A DNA stretch of 64,000 bases, taken from Maea johnstoni (lineage: Eukaryota > Annelida > Polychaeta > Spionida > Magelonidae). The stretch is from NCBI GenBank assembly GCA_963942565.1, contig OZ012690.1:36928533-36992532 (forward strand), in the 5' to 3' direction. A program made the translations under genes and the position numbers. Positions 11,128-23,656 of the stretch are shown piece by piece. The notes beneath the pieces were generated by a model. It did no database searches. It was not told the DNA's origin and worked only from the letters and a program-made list of their open reading frames with translations. Numbering within the stretch: position 1 is the stretch's first letter; every line of letters begins with the position of its first letter.

Positions 11128-11306
11128 TAACCCCTGAAGTGCTCACATTCAGGGCGTTTAAATTTTAAAAGCAATATTTTGGGAACTACTCAACCAAATA
11201 TTGTTGTGCCTGTTGGCTTTAACAATCCACTATATTATTTCAAATTTAATTGGAAGTTATCTGGTGAAAGTGGTCAGTCCATGTGTGCGATCATAATGCA
11301 AAAGGG
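11128..11306. mobile_element. Miniature element, subfamily B
   Basis: The left end CCCTGAAGTGCTCACATTC and the right end CAGTCCATGTGTGCGATCAT are diverged inverted repeats. They match the B ends at 59407-59610 (TGGAGTGCTCACATAGTCTG). It abuts the family A copy at 11307. Confidence 0.5.
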
Positions 11307-11492
11307 TTTACCCATTCATGCTTAAGAGTTCCTCAAGAAATTGTCATCTGTACCTCTGATACTTGAAGGAAAATTGTTGATAGTGTTCTGATAAACATTT
11401 CTTCTTCAAATCTTCTCAAATAAGCGTTTGCCTATAAGATATTGCCAAAATTGTAAGGCTGCTTTTGTCCGCTGTGAGCATCAACGGGTTAA
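11307..11492. mobile_element. TTAA-type miniature element, family A, copy 2
   Basis: It starts TTTACCCATTCATGC and ends CATCAACGGGTTAA. The left TTAA is mutated to TTTA. Its interior resembles the partial copy at 33606 (AGTTCCT..AGAAATTG.CATC). Confidence 0.65.
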
Positions 11493-12360
11493 ATATCCAT
11501 TTCTCCTAATGCAAAGTATCTACAAGCAATTGAAAAACAACCCAGCCCTCCCTCAAATAGCAACCAACTAACAACCTATTGTTCAAAGACCCAAATCACA
11601 CTTGCCAATAGCTTTCATAGCCAGGCTGACAATGGAGGGGCGGGAGACCTGCCCTATCACAACTCTAGCAGGAATGCAATCTTAGCATTCCTGCTCCTGT
11701 GATGTTATAATACCAGGGATAAGTAAATATGCAGGAGTATGACCGTCATGAAAAGCCGCGAAGGGGGCAGTGTAAATGGAACCGACTCTAGCAGGAATTC
11801 TCAGGAATTCTCAGATGTTAAGTAATTTAACAAACTCCTAGGCTGGTCTAAATATCCGAGAATTAATGGTATATTTCCAGGGATAAGTAAGTAGAAGCTA
11901 TGCAGAAGTATGAGAGTCATGGGCAGAAGGGTAAGTTTTCAAAGAAATTGCACACTGCATGTAATCTCTGAAAACTCATGCCAGCACATAGCCAATGGAA
12001 TGATGGCAACCAAGTCACACTTTGTGTGCACTCCACAATCAGCTATGCATGTTATGATTCTGGTCTTAGTCTTACATCTTTGATGACCTTCTATTTAGTC
12101 CTTAGTTCTGTATAGAGGCTTTCCTTTCCATTATTTACTAGTCCTTGATTTCTCCCCTCTTTCAATAAACAAGCACGTTCCTTCACACCAATATGTAATC
12201 ATTGTGGTTTTAATCAAACTTTCTTTAGATGCCCCATGGAGCAAGGATGCTCTCTCCACAATGGACGGCAATGATGATCATTGCTTCAATAGCTCTCCTC
12301 TGAATGGAGGGGCAGAACCTTGTCTATTGAGGCATGAATAGGGGGAGAGATCTAAGTAGC
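11493..12360. other. Non-coding stretch with a diverged duplication
   Basis: Near 11710 and 11878 the phrase CCAGGGATAAGTAA..ATGCAG(G/A)AGTATGA recurs about 168 bp apart, showing an old tandem duplication. No gene is seen. Confidence 0.5.
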
Positions 12361-12431
12361 CGATACCTGGGTATACAATGGTTATCTGGGTATACAATGG
12401 TTATCTGGGTATACAATGGATTTCTGGGTAT
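12361..12431 (+). repeat. 20-bp tandem repeat, about 3.5 copies
   Basis: The unit CTGGGTATACAATGGTTAT repeats head to tail three times almost exactly, followed by a partial copy ending in CTGGGTATGGGG. Confidence 0.9.
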
Positions 12432-12979
12432 GGGGATTCTCATTGGTCAGACTTCACAACACTCTCAGCCATGTTTAGCACTGGACACCACAGTGAAAAA
12501 TACATGGGACCTAAAGGAATTTGTTTTGATTATGGGATGGATTTACCAATTAAACCAGGAAAAGATGGGAGAGTTAGATGAGACACAGATGGACAGTAGT
12601 TACAGGTAACAACGCTACTTCACTACTTCAGCAAGGGTAGATTGCACAAATAGGCTTTATCTCATATTTGGAATTACAACTCAAATATTGTTGTAATAAC
12701 GATGATTGCTGGAAAGAATCATTACAATGATAACAGACCTGGGTTTTATAAGAATCTCTTCAAATACTGATAAAACCAAAGAAACCAATTTGATAGGGGA
12801 GTTGAGCATTAAATATTCCTGAAATGAAACAAAATGTAGAAAATTCAGGAGAGTAAGTCATTAAGTTTTTGTTTGAACTCTTACTGTATCCATAATGGTG
12901 GATACAGAGTTTGAACGGTGAACCCCCCTTTACAATTCAAAATCTTGATTTTCTTGCAAAGAATTGTGACTTTTTTATC

Positions 12980-13560
12980 CATAGCTGCCCTTTTAAGTGT
13001 CGTGCATTGAACTATACATGATAGGATGAAACACACTTTAGGGCTACTTATTATGCTGTATCTGCAATTGTCCTTTAAGTTGTGTTGACTTGTACATGAT
13101 AGGGTAAATCACAAAAAGGGCTAGTAGAATCATACCCATTCCAATATCTATGATAAGTCATACGTCAGGCATAATGTATACAGAGTAGCCCTTTAAGAAT
13201 ATTGAGCCATACCATTTCTATTTCCATCATTAACTTATACATGATAGGGTGAAGTACAGTAAGGGCTAGTACCTGGGCTGTATCTGGCGATGCCCTTTAA
13301 TAATTAGGTCACACCCATCTGAGTTCTATGTATAGGCTAGGCACAGAAAGTGCTTTTTTATGGGAATTAAACCACAAGCGGACTTAGTTGGTTTGACAAC
13401 CATAAAACACTGCAATGCTGGCTTTTGATTGGTCCAAAGCACCTAGCTGTGTGCTAAGATAAGTCATTAGTTAGGATCAATGTATCCAGAGCAGCCCTTT
13501 AAGAATATTGAGTCATACCATTTCCATTTCCAGTGATGAGTCATTAGTCAGACTTAATGA
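12980..13560 (+). repeat. Decayed higher-order tandem repeat
   Basis: ATACATGATAGG..GAA recurs at about 13013, 13092 and 13240. A longer block containing AGCCCTTTAAGAATATTGAG at 13152-13236 returns at 13459-13545, about 307 bp away. The AGGGCTA/GCCCTTTAA words mark unit edges. Confidence 0.65.
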
Positions 13561-14962
13561 CATACTTGAGCGGCAGTTGAGTCACATGACGTAACAGCAT
13601 GGTGGCCATTTTGAAACATTCAAGATAAGGTTGAAGCAAGTCTCTCAAGTGTGACTGGTAATAGAATTTGGGAGTGAAGACCTATCAACAAATGAACTGA
13701 AATGGGCAAATCATCACACTCTTCGTGTCTCACTTAAACCGCAATCAAGTTCTAATTTAAAAGCAATTTTGATACTTACACCATTGAAAATCAAGAACAT
13801 GTCAGTACTTGGTTTCCTACCTTGACATTGCTGCATCAGGGGTATTTCTTGGGAGGAGGGGAAGGGTGGTAGGGGGTTCCCCTTTAACTCTTATACTTCA
13901 TACTTAGCTATTATAAAATACATATATAATCGACCTAAAACAGTTGATAATTAAATCTTACTAATGGGATCTCCTCCCTGGTTTCATTCAAATCTGAAAA
14001 GTGGACATAAATCTATTATTCTAAGAAAGGTGGAGTTCTGAGGTTCTTTATTTCTTTAGGGAATTAATGCTACCTTCAAATCCTAAAAGCTTTTCCTGTC
14101 CGTTGCAAAGAAAAAATCAAATCAATTTCCTCCATCAATATTTTCTTAGCTTTATTCCACAAAGGTATGTCAAGCATCACAAATACCAACCTGACGCAAG
14201 CCTTCACTCAAAGGTCGAAAAATAAGAAATGTCGGTATTGAAATTTCAAAGGGGCATAGAAATTTCTAACTCATGCTCCATTTAAGACAAAAGGCTCTAT
14301 AAAAACAATTGGTCTACATCAAGTACGGTTGGGTAACATTCTTTAGAACCACAGAGTGGGAATCGTGATGGAAGGCTAACAGTGCGTACCCTGATTGTTG
14401 ATGTAAATCATATCACCTTGGGTATAGTGGGCATGGGGCACCCTAGGTACCAGAAGGGCACTGGCTCAGAAGTAATAGCAACAGGTGTAGCGTATGGGGT
14501 GGGGGATACAGGTGCAACACCCTTTGTTCAGGTATAAAATCAAGCTAGCAGAAACATTGTATAACAAAGTACATCTTCAGCTTGAGTGGCGAATTCAGCG
14601 CTCCAGCCTCTATGGTAAATATGATTTTTCCCCAGGCAAGGCTTTTCAGTTATGGGGATGTTGTCTAATGGGATATTTGAATATAAACTTGTCAGAGGAA
14701 TTTCATGGTGGACAAGAAATATAATGGAGGCAGTTACAGCCATGTCATGGATACTAGGCCTTCAGGGTATTGCTGACTTGAAACACTTCTATTGTAACTG
14801 CAGAGATAAATAACATCCATACAACACATCCCGGTTTTAACATTTCTATGAGGTTTTCAAAACAGTTACATAAATTTGAGTCTTTAGTATTTGTACTTTT
14901 GTTAACTGTCACTTTTTCTTTACATCAAGGCTTAATTGTGACACGCAGCCAGTTGTACAATG
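13561..14962. other. Non-coding stretch, no gene seen
   Basis: AT-rich sequence with short G-rich patches near 13850. The overlapping opposed frames near 14500-14740 are not convincing exons. Confidence 0.55.
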
Positions 14963-15112
14963 GAGGAAATCTTACAATCCTTGGGTAGGATTTTTACACA
15001 TGGGGAAAAACACTAACTAATCTCTGATCACTGGCAACTTTCTCACAATCCTTCAGAAGGATTTTTACACCTGAGAAAAAACGCCAACTAGGTCAGTGGC
15101 AACTTGCTCACT
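14963..15112 (+). repeat. Two-copy tandem repeat, about 83 bp
   Basis: ACAATCCTT..G.AGGATTTTTACACtTGrGrAAAAACrC.AACTA occurs twice, separated by a shared CACTGGCAACTT block. The copies are moderately diverged. Confidence 0.75.
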
Positions 15113-15824
15113 ACCTTCTAGTGACCTCCTGAATCTTAAAAATTATTTAAAAACAAAAAACACCCCTAAAAACCAAACCCTGCAATTATGTTTCTGATCT
15201 TCCCTACTCCCAACCCCTTGACCCTGTACCCAAAAATACCCACAGGTCCTTCACCCTACACCTGAACATACCTATGGGTTCAAGACCCTTAAAACACCCT
15301 TGACTGTCATGACCTACTTACATGAAAAAAATAACGTCCAGAAATCCTAAAAACAAACATTTTCCTTTCATTAGTCCACTATTGATACGGCAGTGAGCAA
15401 TTTTCCTGGATTAACCAGAGCTCCATCAACACTGGGAGACAGGGGGACTCTGTCGCTAACCGTCAGCCCCTGGGGGGAGTAAAAACTCACGCAGAAAAAC
15501 ATTAGACAACGCTGTTTGAACGTTAGGCAACCACGCCTGAACTTTATTCTGTAATGAGCTCCTTCAGTTAATGTGTTGCACAACGGGATTGTGAAGTAAG
15601 AGATGTGTTATGGACGATGTTTGTGTAAAGGATGCTGACCTTTTCTCTGTAACCTATCCATGCCTTAAGCCGGCAAAAAAGTTATTTTGCTAATAGGTCT
15701 CTGACAAAAGCATTTATCTTGAAAATAAGTTGAGAGATATTTCCACCTGATTGCTTTAGGATAGGGAGTACCTTCATACTTATGGGCTGCCCTAATGTCC
15801 AAGCAGTCTATCGTGACTTGCATG
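15113..15824. other. Non-coding stretch, no gene seen
   Basis: No repeat, palindrome or coding exon is supported in this segment. Confidence 0.5.
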
Positions 15825-15935
15825 CTGACTGCATTCTTCCCTCCCTCTCCCTGCACGAGGTCTGGGTTTTCCTCCAGCTTGAAACATGTGAGAAAGGTGC
15901 AAGTAACTTGGGGTTAATCTGTGGTTATCCCTGGG
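15825..15935 (+). mobile_element. SINE body fragment
   Basis: It shares CATGTGAGAAAG.TGC.AGT.ACTTG.GGTTAA..TGGTT.TCCC with 37106-37212. The phrase GGTTTTCCTCCAGC and its match at 37197 (GGTTTTCCCCAGGCACTCC) resemble the conserved central domain of the MetaSINE superfamily. That assignment is from memory. Confidence 0.5.
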
Positions 15936-15937
15936 TA

Positions 15938-15998
15938 CAGTCAAACCTGACCGAGAGACCACCTCCGAACAAGGACCCTCTGCGAACAAAGACTTGGG
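15938..15998 (+). mobile_element. Possible Tigger/pogo-like terminal fragment
   Basis: TA-CAGTCAAACCTGACCGAGAGACC resembles the ends of pogo/Tigger-type elements that carry alternating 'unit' phrases (GAGAGACCACC, AACAAGGACC). It directly abuts the SINE fragment. No partner end is seen downstream. Confidence 0.4.
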
Positions 15999-17569
15999 TT
16001 TCCTCAATAATTAAATACTGGCTAGTTACAAAGAATATCTTAGCAGAAAAAGTGGAGATAATCAAAATGATATACTTCTGCGGTTCGAAAGATAAAGAAA
16101 TGACTGAAGTCAATTGTTCACAAAAGTTATTCCAAAATAAAAATGATCTAAGTGAAAATCTTATTGTTGAAAAAAATATGCCATTCTTTAAAAAGAAGTT
16201 TCCTAGGAAAACAAAACCTCTCCTTGTTTATCAGTTCAAATATGTACAAGTTATTCCACTCAGTGACCAGTATGTACAGCATTCTTAATACCTGCTCTTT
16301 TATGAGAAATCCATTAGATATGTGTATCTACTGAGTCAGACATGCTTCTTGGGTGATCCCACCTCTCTGGTGGCCCAGTAAACAGTGCATACTCTATGAA
16401 TAACAGTAAATATTTGACAATACATTTAGCATAGAAATTGTTTACCAAACCTTTCCTTCCAGTCAACATTTGAAAGAACAGAAGGGAATTCCAGTTTTGA
16501 GGCGTTAAACTAGTCTACATTTATCAAATAACTACAGATAAAATACATTAACAAAACAAATTTACAACTTCAAAATAAATTCTCAACTCCTTAAGTAACC
16601 CAACAGCCCAAAAGGTTTTAGACTAACTACTAGAATCATATTCATTTATAAATCTATTTACATGCATTTTAATCATTTTGTTGATTTTGAACATTTTTGC
16701 TAAAAAAAAATTCTACAAAATGTTTAATCAAAAAAATGTCTCTTTTTTCTGATAGTGGGGCCATCTGGCCTTAGTATTAAATGATAGGGGTGTGGTTAAT
16801 CTAATCACCATTCATTCCTCTACATGCAAGATTCTCATCTATCAGACTTTTAATCTCCCCAAAACCCCATTCTAATAGAAATGAGTAATCACAGTAATTG
16901 CAGTGATATTTTAATTGATTGACCACCATATGTTGAGCACTGCACGCTGAGGCTACCTGAGTAGTGGACCTGGTCCCTAGAGTACACTGACCATATGTGC
17001 TATTGTAGAGAGGAGAGCTGACCAGCAGGTTCTAGTGATGATGATACTCTTCACACAATTATGCCATGCATCATGCAGCACTCAAAAATCTTTTTAAATT
17101 TTTGTGACCACTCTCTGACAAAAGCATATCTGGAAAAATATTTCAAGGAGAACCTTAGTAAGAACACAACAAACCCCTTTAATGATTCAAAGTGTTGTGA
17201 TTTTCTTCCTAAGATTGGTAAAGTTTCTTCAGTTTTGCCTTGAAAGTATGAGGTAGATCTAACTCCCTGCTGAAATGAAGCTTCTCATACAGAACTGACC
17301 CCATGCACTGAAATCCTGGATGCAGCATTGCTAGGACATCTGAGTATATAACTTGACCAGTGTCTTTCCCCTGATCCCAGGTGGCAGGCAATAGTGATAG
17401 TGTTCTAAAATGCTAAACATCTGAACAGATGTGTCCCGAACTGATTTTATATGATATTTTCATTTTAACAATGTTTATTTTTCTTTGCTCATATTATATG
17501 GTCTCTCGTAGGTCAAAGGTGACCGTCCATTGTTTTACCGAGCCATGTATGTATTATTCAACTATGGGT
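15999..17569. other. Non-coding stretch, one stray satellite-like segment
   Basis: At about 17341-17400 the phrase TATATAACTTGACCAGTGTC...CCCCTGATCCCAGGTGGCAGGC..ATAGT is a diverged copy of the 116-bp satellite found downstream. Nothing else is recognised. Confidence 0.55.
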
Positions 17570-18172
17570 GAGACCTTAGTATCCTGAAGGCTCTAGGAGA
17601 CACCTGTAACCCTGCCTGTGCCCCTACTACATCATATCAATATAACCTGACTTAAGTATCTTTCCCCTGACCCAAGGTGCTAGGCGATAGTAGTACCCTG
17701 AAGGCTCTAGGAGACACCTGTAACCTTACCTGTGCCCCTACTACATCATATCTATATAACCTGACTACTTAAGTATCTTTCCCCTGACCCAAGGTGCTAG
17801 GCGATAGTAATACCCTGAAGGCTATAGCATACACCTGTAACCTTACCTTGCCCCTACTACATCATATCTATATAACCTGACTACTTAAGTATCTTTCCCC
17901 TGACCCAAGGTGCTAGGCGATAGTAATACCCTGAAGGCTATAGCATACACCTGTAACCTTACCTTGCCCCTACTACATCATATCTATATAACCTGACTAC
18001 TTAAGTATCTTTCCCCTGACCCAAGGTGCTAGGCGATAGTAATACCCTGAAGGCTATAGCATACACCTGTAACCTTACCTTGCCCCTACTACATCATATC
18101 TATATAACCTGACTACTTAAGTATCTTTCCCCTGACCCAAGGTGCTAGGCGATAGTAATACCCTGAAGGCTA

Positions 18173-18891
18173 CATACCTGTCAACCCCAGACAAAAAAAA
18201 ACAGGAGATTTTCTACCATATACGTTAGTTTACCAACTTCCCACCAGGTGGCGCACCTGTATATATAGTTTACCAACGTCCCACCAGGTGGCTCCTACCT
18301 AATGTAGTGCCAATACTCTCAACTCTCTGCAGTAAACAGATGGACATGATAACAACAAATCAATTTTAACATGACCATATTTATTATTCCTGTCAGTCCA
18401 TGAATTTCATGAAACCTATTCCTTTTTTCACTTTAAACACTAAATTTGCTCATGAAGTTTGCTCTTTTACGTGGAGGTGAATTTTCCTTATCAGCCATTT
18501 TTTTCTTAATGTTATGATGCTAGACCAGCATGCACCTCTTTCTATTTCTTAACATTCAGCTTAATATCAATTAAAACAAATCTACTGCTAAAAATAGGAA
18601 TGGTTATCTAGGCTAATTGCAACTTTTGGGCAAGCTGGGTTCAATTAGGTCAACTGAGTATTGTTTGGGCAGGCTAGAAGAGCTGAGTTGCATGCTAAGC
18701 TGTAGGAGTCTAAGCAGATCTGGGCTGAACTTGAGGAAAAACAGGAGATTATAGTCGTTTTAGACTGGTTTTCTAGAAAAACAGGAGAAAAACAGGAGAC
18801 AAGAAAAAAAAGGGAGAAAAACAGGAGGCAGGTAAAATTAAGTCCAAAAAACAGAAGACTCCTGTTAAAAACAGGAGACTTGACAGGTATG
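18173..18891. mobile_element. 719-bp inverted-repeat DNA element inserted in the satellite
   Basis: Perfect 12-bp terminal inverted repeats, CATACCTGTCAA and TTGACAGGTATG, are flanked by a 6-bp target duplication AGGCTA (18167-18172 and 18892-18897). The interrupted satellite unit resumes exactly at the duplication. Inside, AACAGGAGA is repeated: once near the left end and about five times near the right end. There is no transposase frame. The 6-bp duplication does not fit the usual 8 bp of hAT. Dada-like or another superfamily is possible; unassigned. Confidence 0.88.
18225..18297 (+). promoter_or_regulatory. Two CTCF-like motifs 40 bp apart in the inserted element
   Basis: CCACCAGGTGGCGC at 18241-18254 fully matches the common CTCF core (CCASYAGRKGGCRS). 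CCACCAGGTGGCTC at 18281-18294 matches with one difference. Both sit in a direct repeat that begins TAGTTTACCAAC. Binding is inferred from sequence only. Confidence 0.4.
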
Positions 18892-19290
18892 AGGCTATAG
18901 CATACACCTGTAACCTTACCTTGCCCCTACTACATCATATCTATATAACCTGACTACTTAAGTATCTTTCCCCTGACCCAAGGTGCTAGGCGATAGTAAT
19001 ACCCTGAAGGCTATAGCATACACCTGTAACCTTACCTGTGCCCCTAGTACATCATATCAATATAACCTGACTAGTATATTTCCCCTGACCCAAGGTGCTA
19101 GGCGATAGTAGTACCCTGAAGGCTATAGCATACACCTGTAACCTTACCTGTGCCCCTAGTACATCATATCTATATAACTTGACCAGTATCTCTCCCCTTA
19201 CCCCAGGTGGCAGATAGGCAATAGTGGTAATACCCTGAAGGCTGTATAAGACACATGTAACCCTACCTGCGCCCCTAGTACATCATATCT

Positions 19291-21540
19291 AGGCCTGCCA
19301 CCTGTGGTGGTGTTAAGAGTCACAGCCCACGGCCACCCCCACCCCTATCTGTCACATGACTCCGGTACGAACCCCGCGGCGCCCTCTCTTACTGGGCTAG
19401 ATTAGAAGGCGAAACCACTTAGAAGCGACAAGTATCATAATCAAACAGATAGCATCTGAGTTGTGTATCTCAGATTGGTTGGTTAGTGGCTGGCCTGGGG
19501 AGGGGGAGGGGTTAGCGGACGCTCGGCGCAATAAAAACTAGCTTACATCATGGCAGATTGGTTATCTAAGCATGTTTTTCACAGGGGCTAGCCCTAGGGC
19601 GGGGGTGGGACTAACTGCCATAGTTATGGAATCCTCAAAGGTGTCCTATATCAATTAAGCTTTGCCAATCTCAGGTGTAAAGAGACAGAGTGAGAAAGAG
19701 AGAGTCCACAATGCAGTATGAAGTATTGACACACCCTACAAATAACATTCACTTAAAACCTGGCAACAGTTCCCCTTGACACATTTATGCCTGGAGATAA
19801 CTTGACAAGTGTCATCTGGACCCTGGATACTTTTGAAAATAACTAGGAAAATACTCATAAATTAAAAAAATATTCGAAGGAGAGCTGTGAGCAACATACC
19901 TCTTTCAAATATCTTATGACAACTTTGTTTATTGAAGAGATATCACCAAACTAGTCAGGCTATTCAGGGCACTATAGGTATGACTGGGTTAGTATTGTAG
20001 TGAGGTGGCTCTTATAGCTGAAGCGCATTAGCCTGAATATAGCAGAAGAAAGTGATGATAAAGAAAATTCCAAACTCCAAACTGGCAGAAAGCTAGTAGG
20101 TAAGAGCCAGTGCTGCTATAGCAAGAACCAGCCTGCATTCATCAATATCTACAAACATCTACTGTAGGCCTTCACTAGAATTACTACATGTATAACAATA
20201 CAATATTTAACCCGGTCATGCTTAAAACATACAGAAATGTCCCTACATAAGATAGCAGGAACATGCATGTAGCTATCCCCAAACTGGGCAGTTAACATTT
20301 AGTTGAGGTTAACCAAAATCGGGTAATTTCCCCAATTTGAAGGATGTAACGGGCATTGGTGGTGTGAGCCCATGATCAGGCCACCATTGTCAAATACACC
20401 TGTTACATCTAAAACCCTTCAGCTACCCTAGGACAAAGACAATCCACCTGTAATAGAAAACACCCCTTGGCCACCCTCCGAGGTAGGGTGCTGATTAAAC
20501 CCATCCCCTCATGTAACATGCGCCAAGCTTTACATCATCCTTGGAGGACTGCTATCATGTTCTAGGTACGGGCAGCAACTAATGAGAAATTTGAAACTAG
20601 GTGTTTAAAATGGAAAGTCATGAATTATTTTGGTGACCTTTTTTTTCAAGGGAGAGCATAAAATAAGAAGATGAATTAACAAGCCATTCAAAAGCTACTC
20701 AAGAGCTACCTTTGATAGAAGTTTGGAGCTATGATACATTTGAAAATAACTTCAGAAATAAACAAAAACCAACAAATTGAGGTTTCCTGATTTGTGATTT
20801 TGAAGAGATCGGGAGTCTAAATGATGTCCAGATACCGTGCTGGCCAAGACCTTGGTTGTATGCATTTCTTCATAAGGCACACCCTGTAGATATAAATAGA
20901 TACAGATCATCTTTATTTCAGGTCGGTAATAGTTTTATATAGTAAACACGAGCTGCCAGGGTTCTTGGCCAACTACAAAATAACAATTAAAGTATAACAC
21001 AGGGTGTAACAGCAATATAAATGATAAGTAGATCAAAAGTAGTGGAATTTTGCAAATGGACTAGATCTGTATTATCTACATGTATGTATTGGGTCCCCCC
21101 GGAGCAACTCCTTCACCAGAAGTCACTAAGAACTTCAGCAGTGTTACTATAGCCCTCTCTATCCACTTAGTCAAGACAAAGGGGAGCAGAAGTTTGACAT
21201 ATGGCTTAGTGGCCTGTGTCCCAGCACTGATAATGCTGGAAATACTAAGCTGATCCCCAGATAAACCAGGCAGTATCCAGAACCAGCTAAACCATGGGAA
21301 GTGGACAATCCAGGCCCGGCTAATCACTTCCCCTGATAGCACCAGGTCTGCCACAGGATTAGAGGGGGCTGCGCGATGAAGGGGGATGTGGGGGCTTAAT
21401 CCGGGGGATAAGCAGTCAGGAAAAGGGGTAAAGCACATAATTGCCTTAAACTGTATCTAGTTTCCTGAAAGAATGGGGGGACAGGTGGGGGGCTAGAGTA
21501 TACAGGTACAGGATAGGGGTATAGGTATTTATATTGGTAT
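19291..21540. other. Non-coding stretch, partly GC-richer
   Basis: 19300-19620 is GC-richer with CpGs (GTACGAACCCCGCGGCGCCC). At 20207, TTAACCCGGTCATGCTTAAA is a lone end of family A. GTGCTGGCCAAGACCTTGG near 20837 recalls the end of repeat family C. No gene is seen. Confidence 0.5.
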
Positions 21541-21550
21541 TGGGGACGAA

Positions 21551-21607
<57 letters not shown>

Positions 21608-21860
21608 AAGGAGTAAGGAAAAGAGGGTTTTGATGTGGATGACAGTAATGATGGTAATGTGGATGATACTGATGAGGATAATAATGATGAGAAAGATGAT
21701 GAAGAGGGGTATGAAAATGAACTGAATGCAGGTGATGGTGGTTATGAGGAAGAAAATGATTTGATAATGAATTATGGTGGTTATGATGATTATGATGAGG
21801 AGGAGTAAGAAAATGATGATGATGATGATGAATATGCTGCTGCTATTGATGATGAAGATT
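21541..21860 (+). repeat. (GAT)n microsatellite and cryptically simple flank
   Basis: An exact core of about 18 ATG units at 21552-21606 is followed by 250 bp of degenerate GAT/GAA/GGA triplets that grade into ordinary sequence. This explains the spurious poly-Met (+) and poly-Ile (-) reading frames. Confidence 0.9.
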
Positions 21861-23656
21861 AAAATGTAATGAAGAAAGGAAAATAGAAGGCATACCTGCT
21901 TAACTGCTAATAAAAACACAGAGCTAAAATGCTTTATACAACCATTAATAACATCAAAGTTTCCACAAAGAAAAACACCTTGTGAAGTTTGAGACTTCCA
22001 GTACAAACACAATAAAACTGCACACCAATAAAGATCTGTAGAGCACTAATTGGACTGAAGTGTAGAAATAATCAGCTGCCGGCCAGGTTGTAGATTACCT
22101 GAGAATTGATTAGAATGAAAGTGATCACAGGTAGGGCATGCTATCATTATTATTTCATATCAAAGTCCCACAGTTGCGGATTCTAGATCAGGATTCTTAC
22201 AGTCAGAGTCGATTAGTGTTTGGTGTGCAGGGAAGCATGGCCTTATGGGATATTTCTTAGGAGTACCCTACCTAACAGGGTTTTGCTGAGACCTTTTTTA
22301 TCAGGGATCTAGGGTTCTGTAATACCCATATTCAGGGTTCTCTGAATACCTTCCCTATCAGGGTTATATCAACTTGTTGAATATAAGCCAAAGATTAAGA
22401 CATAGGTGAACATAGCCTAGCTCTGTGCCAAGTATTTTTTTCACTTCTTTTATATCTAACCTGAAAAGTATGCCAAATACTAGCTCAAAACTGAGTCTAT
22501 CCTTAAGTTCTACACTTTCTCACCAGGTGGCCTAAGTGAGATCTCTCAAACTACTGGGTTCTAGCTATTCTGGCTGACCATCCTTGGCGCCATCTATGAT
22601 CAGCCAAAAAAACTAACCCTTAAACAGTAAGTAAAAGAACAGAGATAGCTATTTTTTAATCCTACCATTAACCAGGAGGTAGTCAATGTGAGCATAATTA
22701 TAAGATTAAATCACCATAACTAATTTCTACACTTCGCTTCACTTGAACCAACTGTACCACCCTCAATATCCTACACCCTTCCTGCCTATCGCTATGGCAA
22801 CAGCATAACCCTTGGAGACTGTCTCCATGGTAATGTAACTGGGCACACTTCAGATGCCATGTTGCTGGTCACAGTAGAGAGATTAGCAGGATTTGAGATA
22901 GTATCTCCAGTTTGAAACTGGCCGTAGCAGGGGGTAATTAGATTAAGACAAGGCGGTTATGTTCCTCTGGCTAAATCAAAAACAGCTTGCCAAAACTAGG
23001 TCAGATATGAAATATATTCATCCTGCAACATATATGTTATGACTACCGAGATGGGTGTATTTGGTAAAAACATATCAATTGATATCATAAACACTTTAAT
23101 ATCACTAAGCCCATATATGACTTTTCCCATCTGTAACCAATATAGAGCTAAGTACACTTTGTGTCTATCTTTATGGAGTTCTGTACTGGGGTACATCCTA
23201 TTGTCTTCTTTGTTAGTATACGCAGTCCAAAACAGTATCAACCAATCATTGCTTTTTGGGGGGTTCAAATATCTATCATCCCATCCCACCCCTCCACAAA
23301 CACACTTTGTATATACAATTTTTCCATTTCCATAAAAATATTCAAACACTTTTCCCAATAGTCCAGCTGAAAGTGAGTCTATGTTTTCATGAAACAAACC
23401 CCATCCTCAATATCCTGTATCTATCATTTATATTGTTTTGAGTTCATTTCCCCATAAATGCCCCATTGTATAACAATTAAGGCCTTTTCCCTGCACTGTG
23501 GAGTAGAACTTATGTGTAATTTATCAGGGAGGGGTATTATGAGTCTATTTTATTAATTATTCACCAGATCTCCAGCTATGATCTTGAGGTGGTTATGGCA
23601 CTGTTGATTATCAATGCACCAGTCCACAAGGCGTGCAACTGGTTCTAGTCAGCTGG
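21861..23656. other. Non-coding stretch with a short degenerate repeat
   Basis: At 22245-22375 the word CAGGGTT recurs about every 40 bp (as CTAACAGGGTTTTGC, ATTCAGGGTTCTC, TATCAGGGTTATA), a decayed short tandem repeat. No gene is seen. Confidence 0.5.

Larger units (their letters stand above)
17570..19290 (+). repeat. 116-bp satellite, about nine copies, split by an insertion
   Basis: Units are marked by CCCTGAAGGCT at about 17582, 17696, 17813, 17929, 18045, 18161, 19002, 19114 and 19233. Each contains ACCTGTAACCTTACC, TACATCATATCTATATAACC and CCCCTGACCCAAGGTGCTAG. The central units are nearly identical and the outer ones diverge, as expected where unequal exchange homogenises the middle. 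The array is interrupted at 18173-18891 by a transposable element. Confidence 0.95.

Noticed and set aside
15782-16288. 168-aa + strand frame
   Set aside because: It crosses a SINE fragment and a transposon end, has no domain features and runs into AT-rich low-quality coding sequence.
21446-22012. 188-aa Ile-rich minus-strand frame resembling a membrane protein
   Set aside because: It is the inverse of the degenerate GAT repeat; the hydrophobic run is a by-product of ATC triplets.
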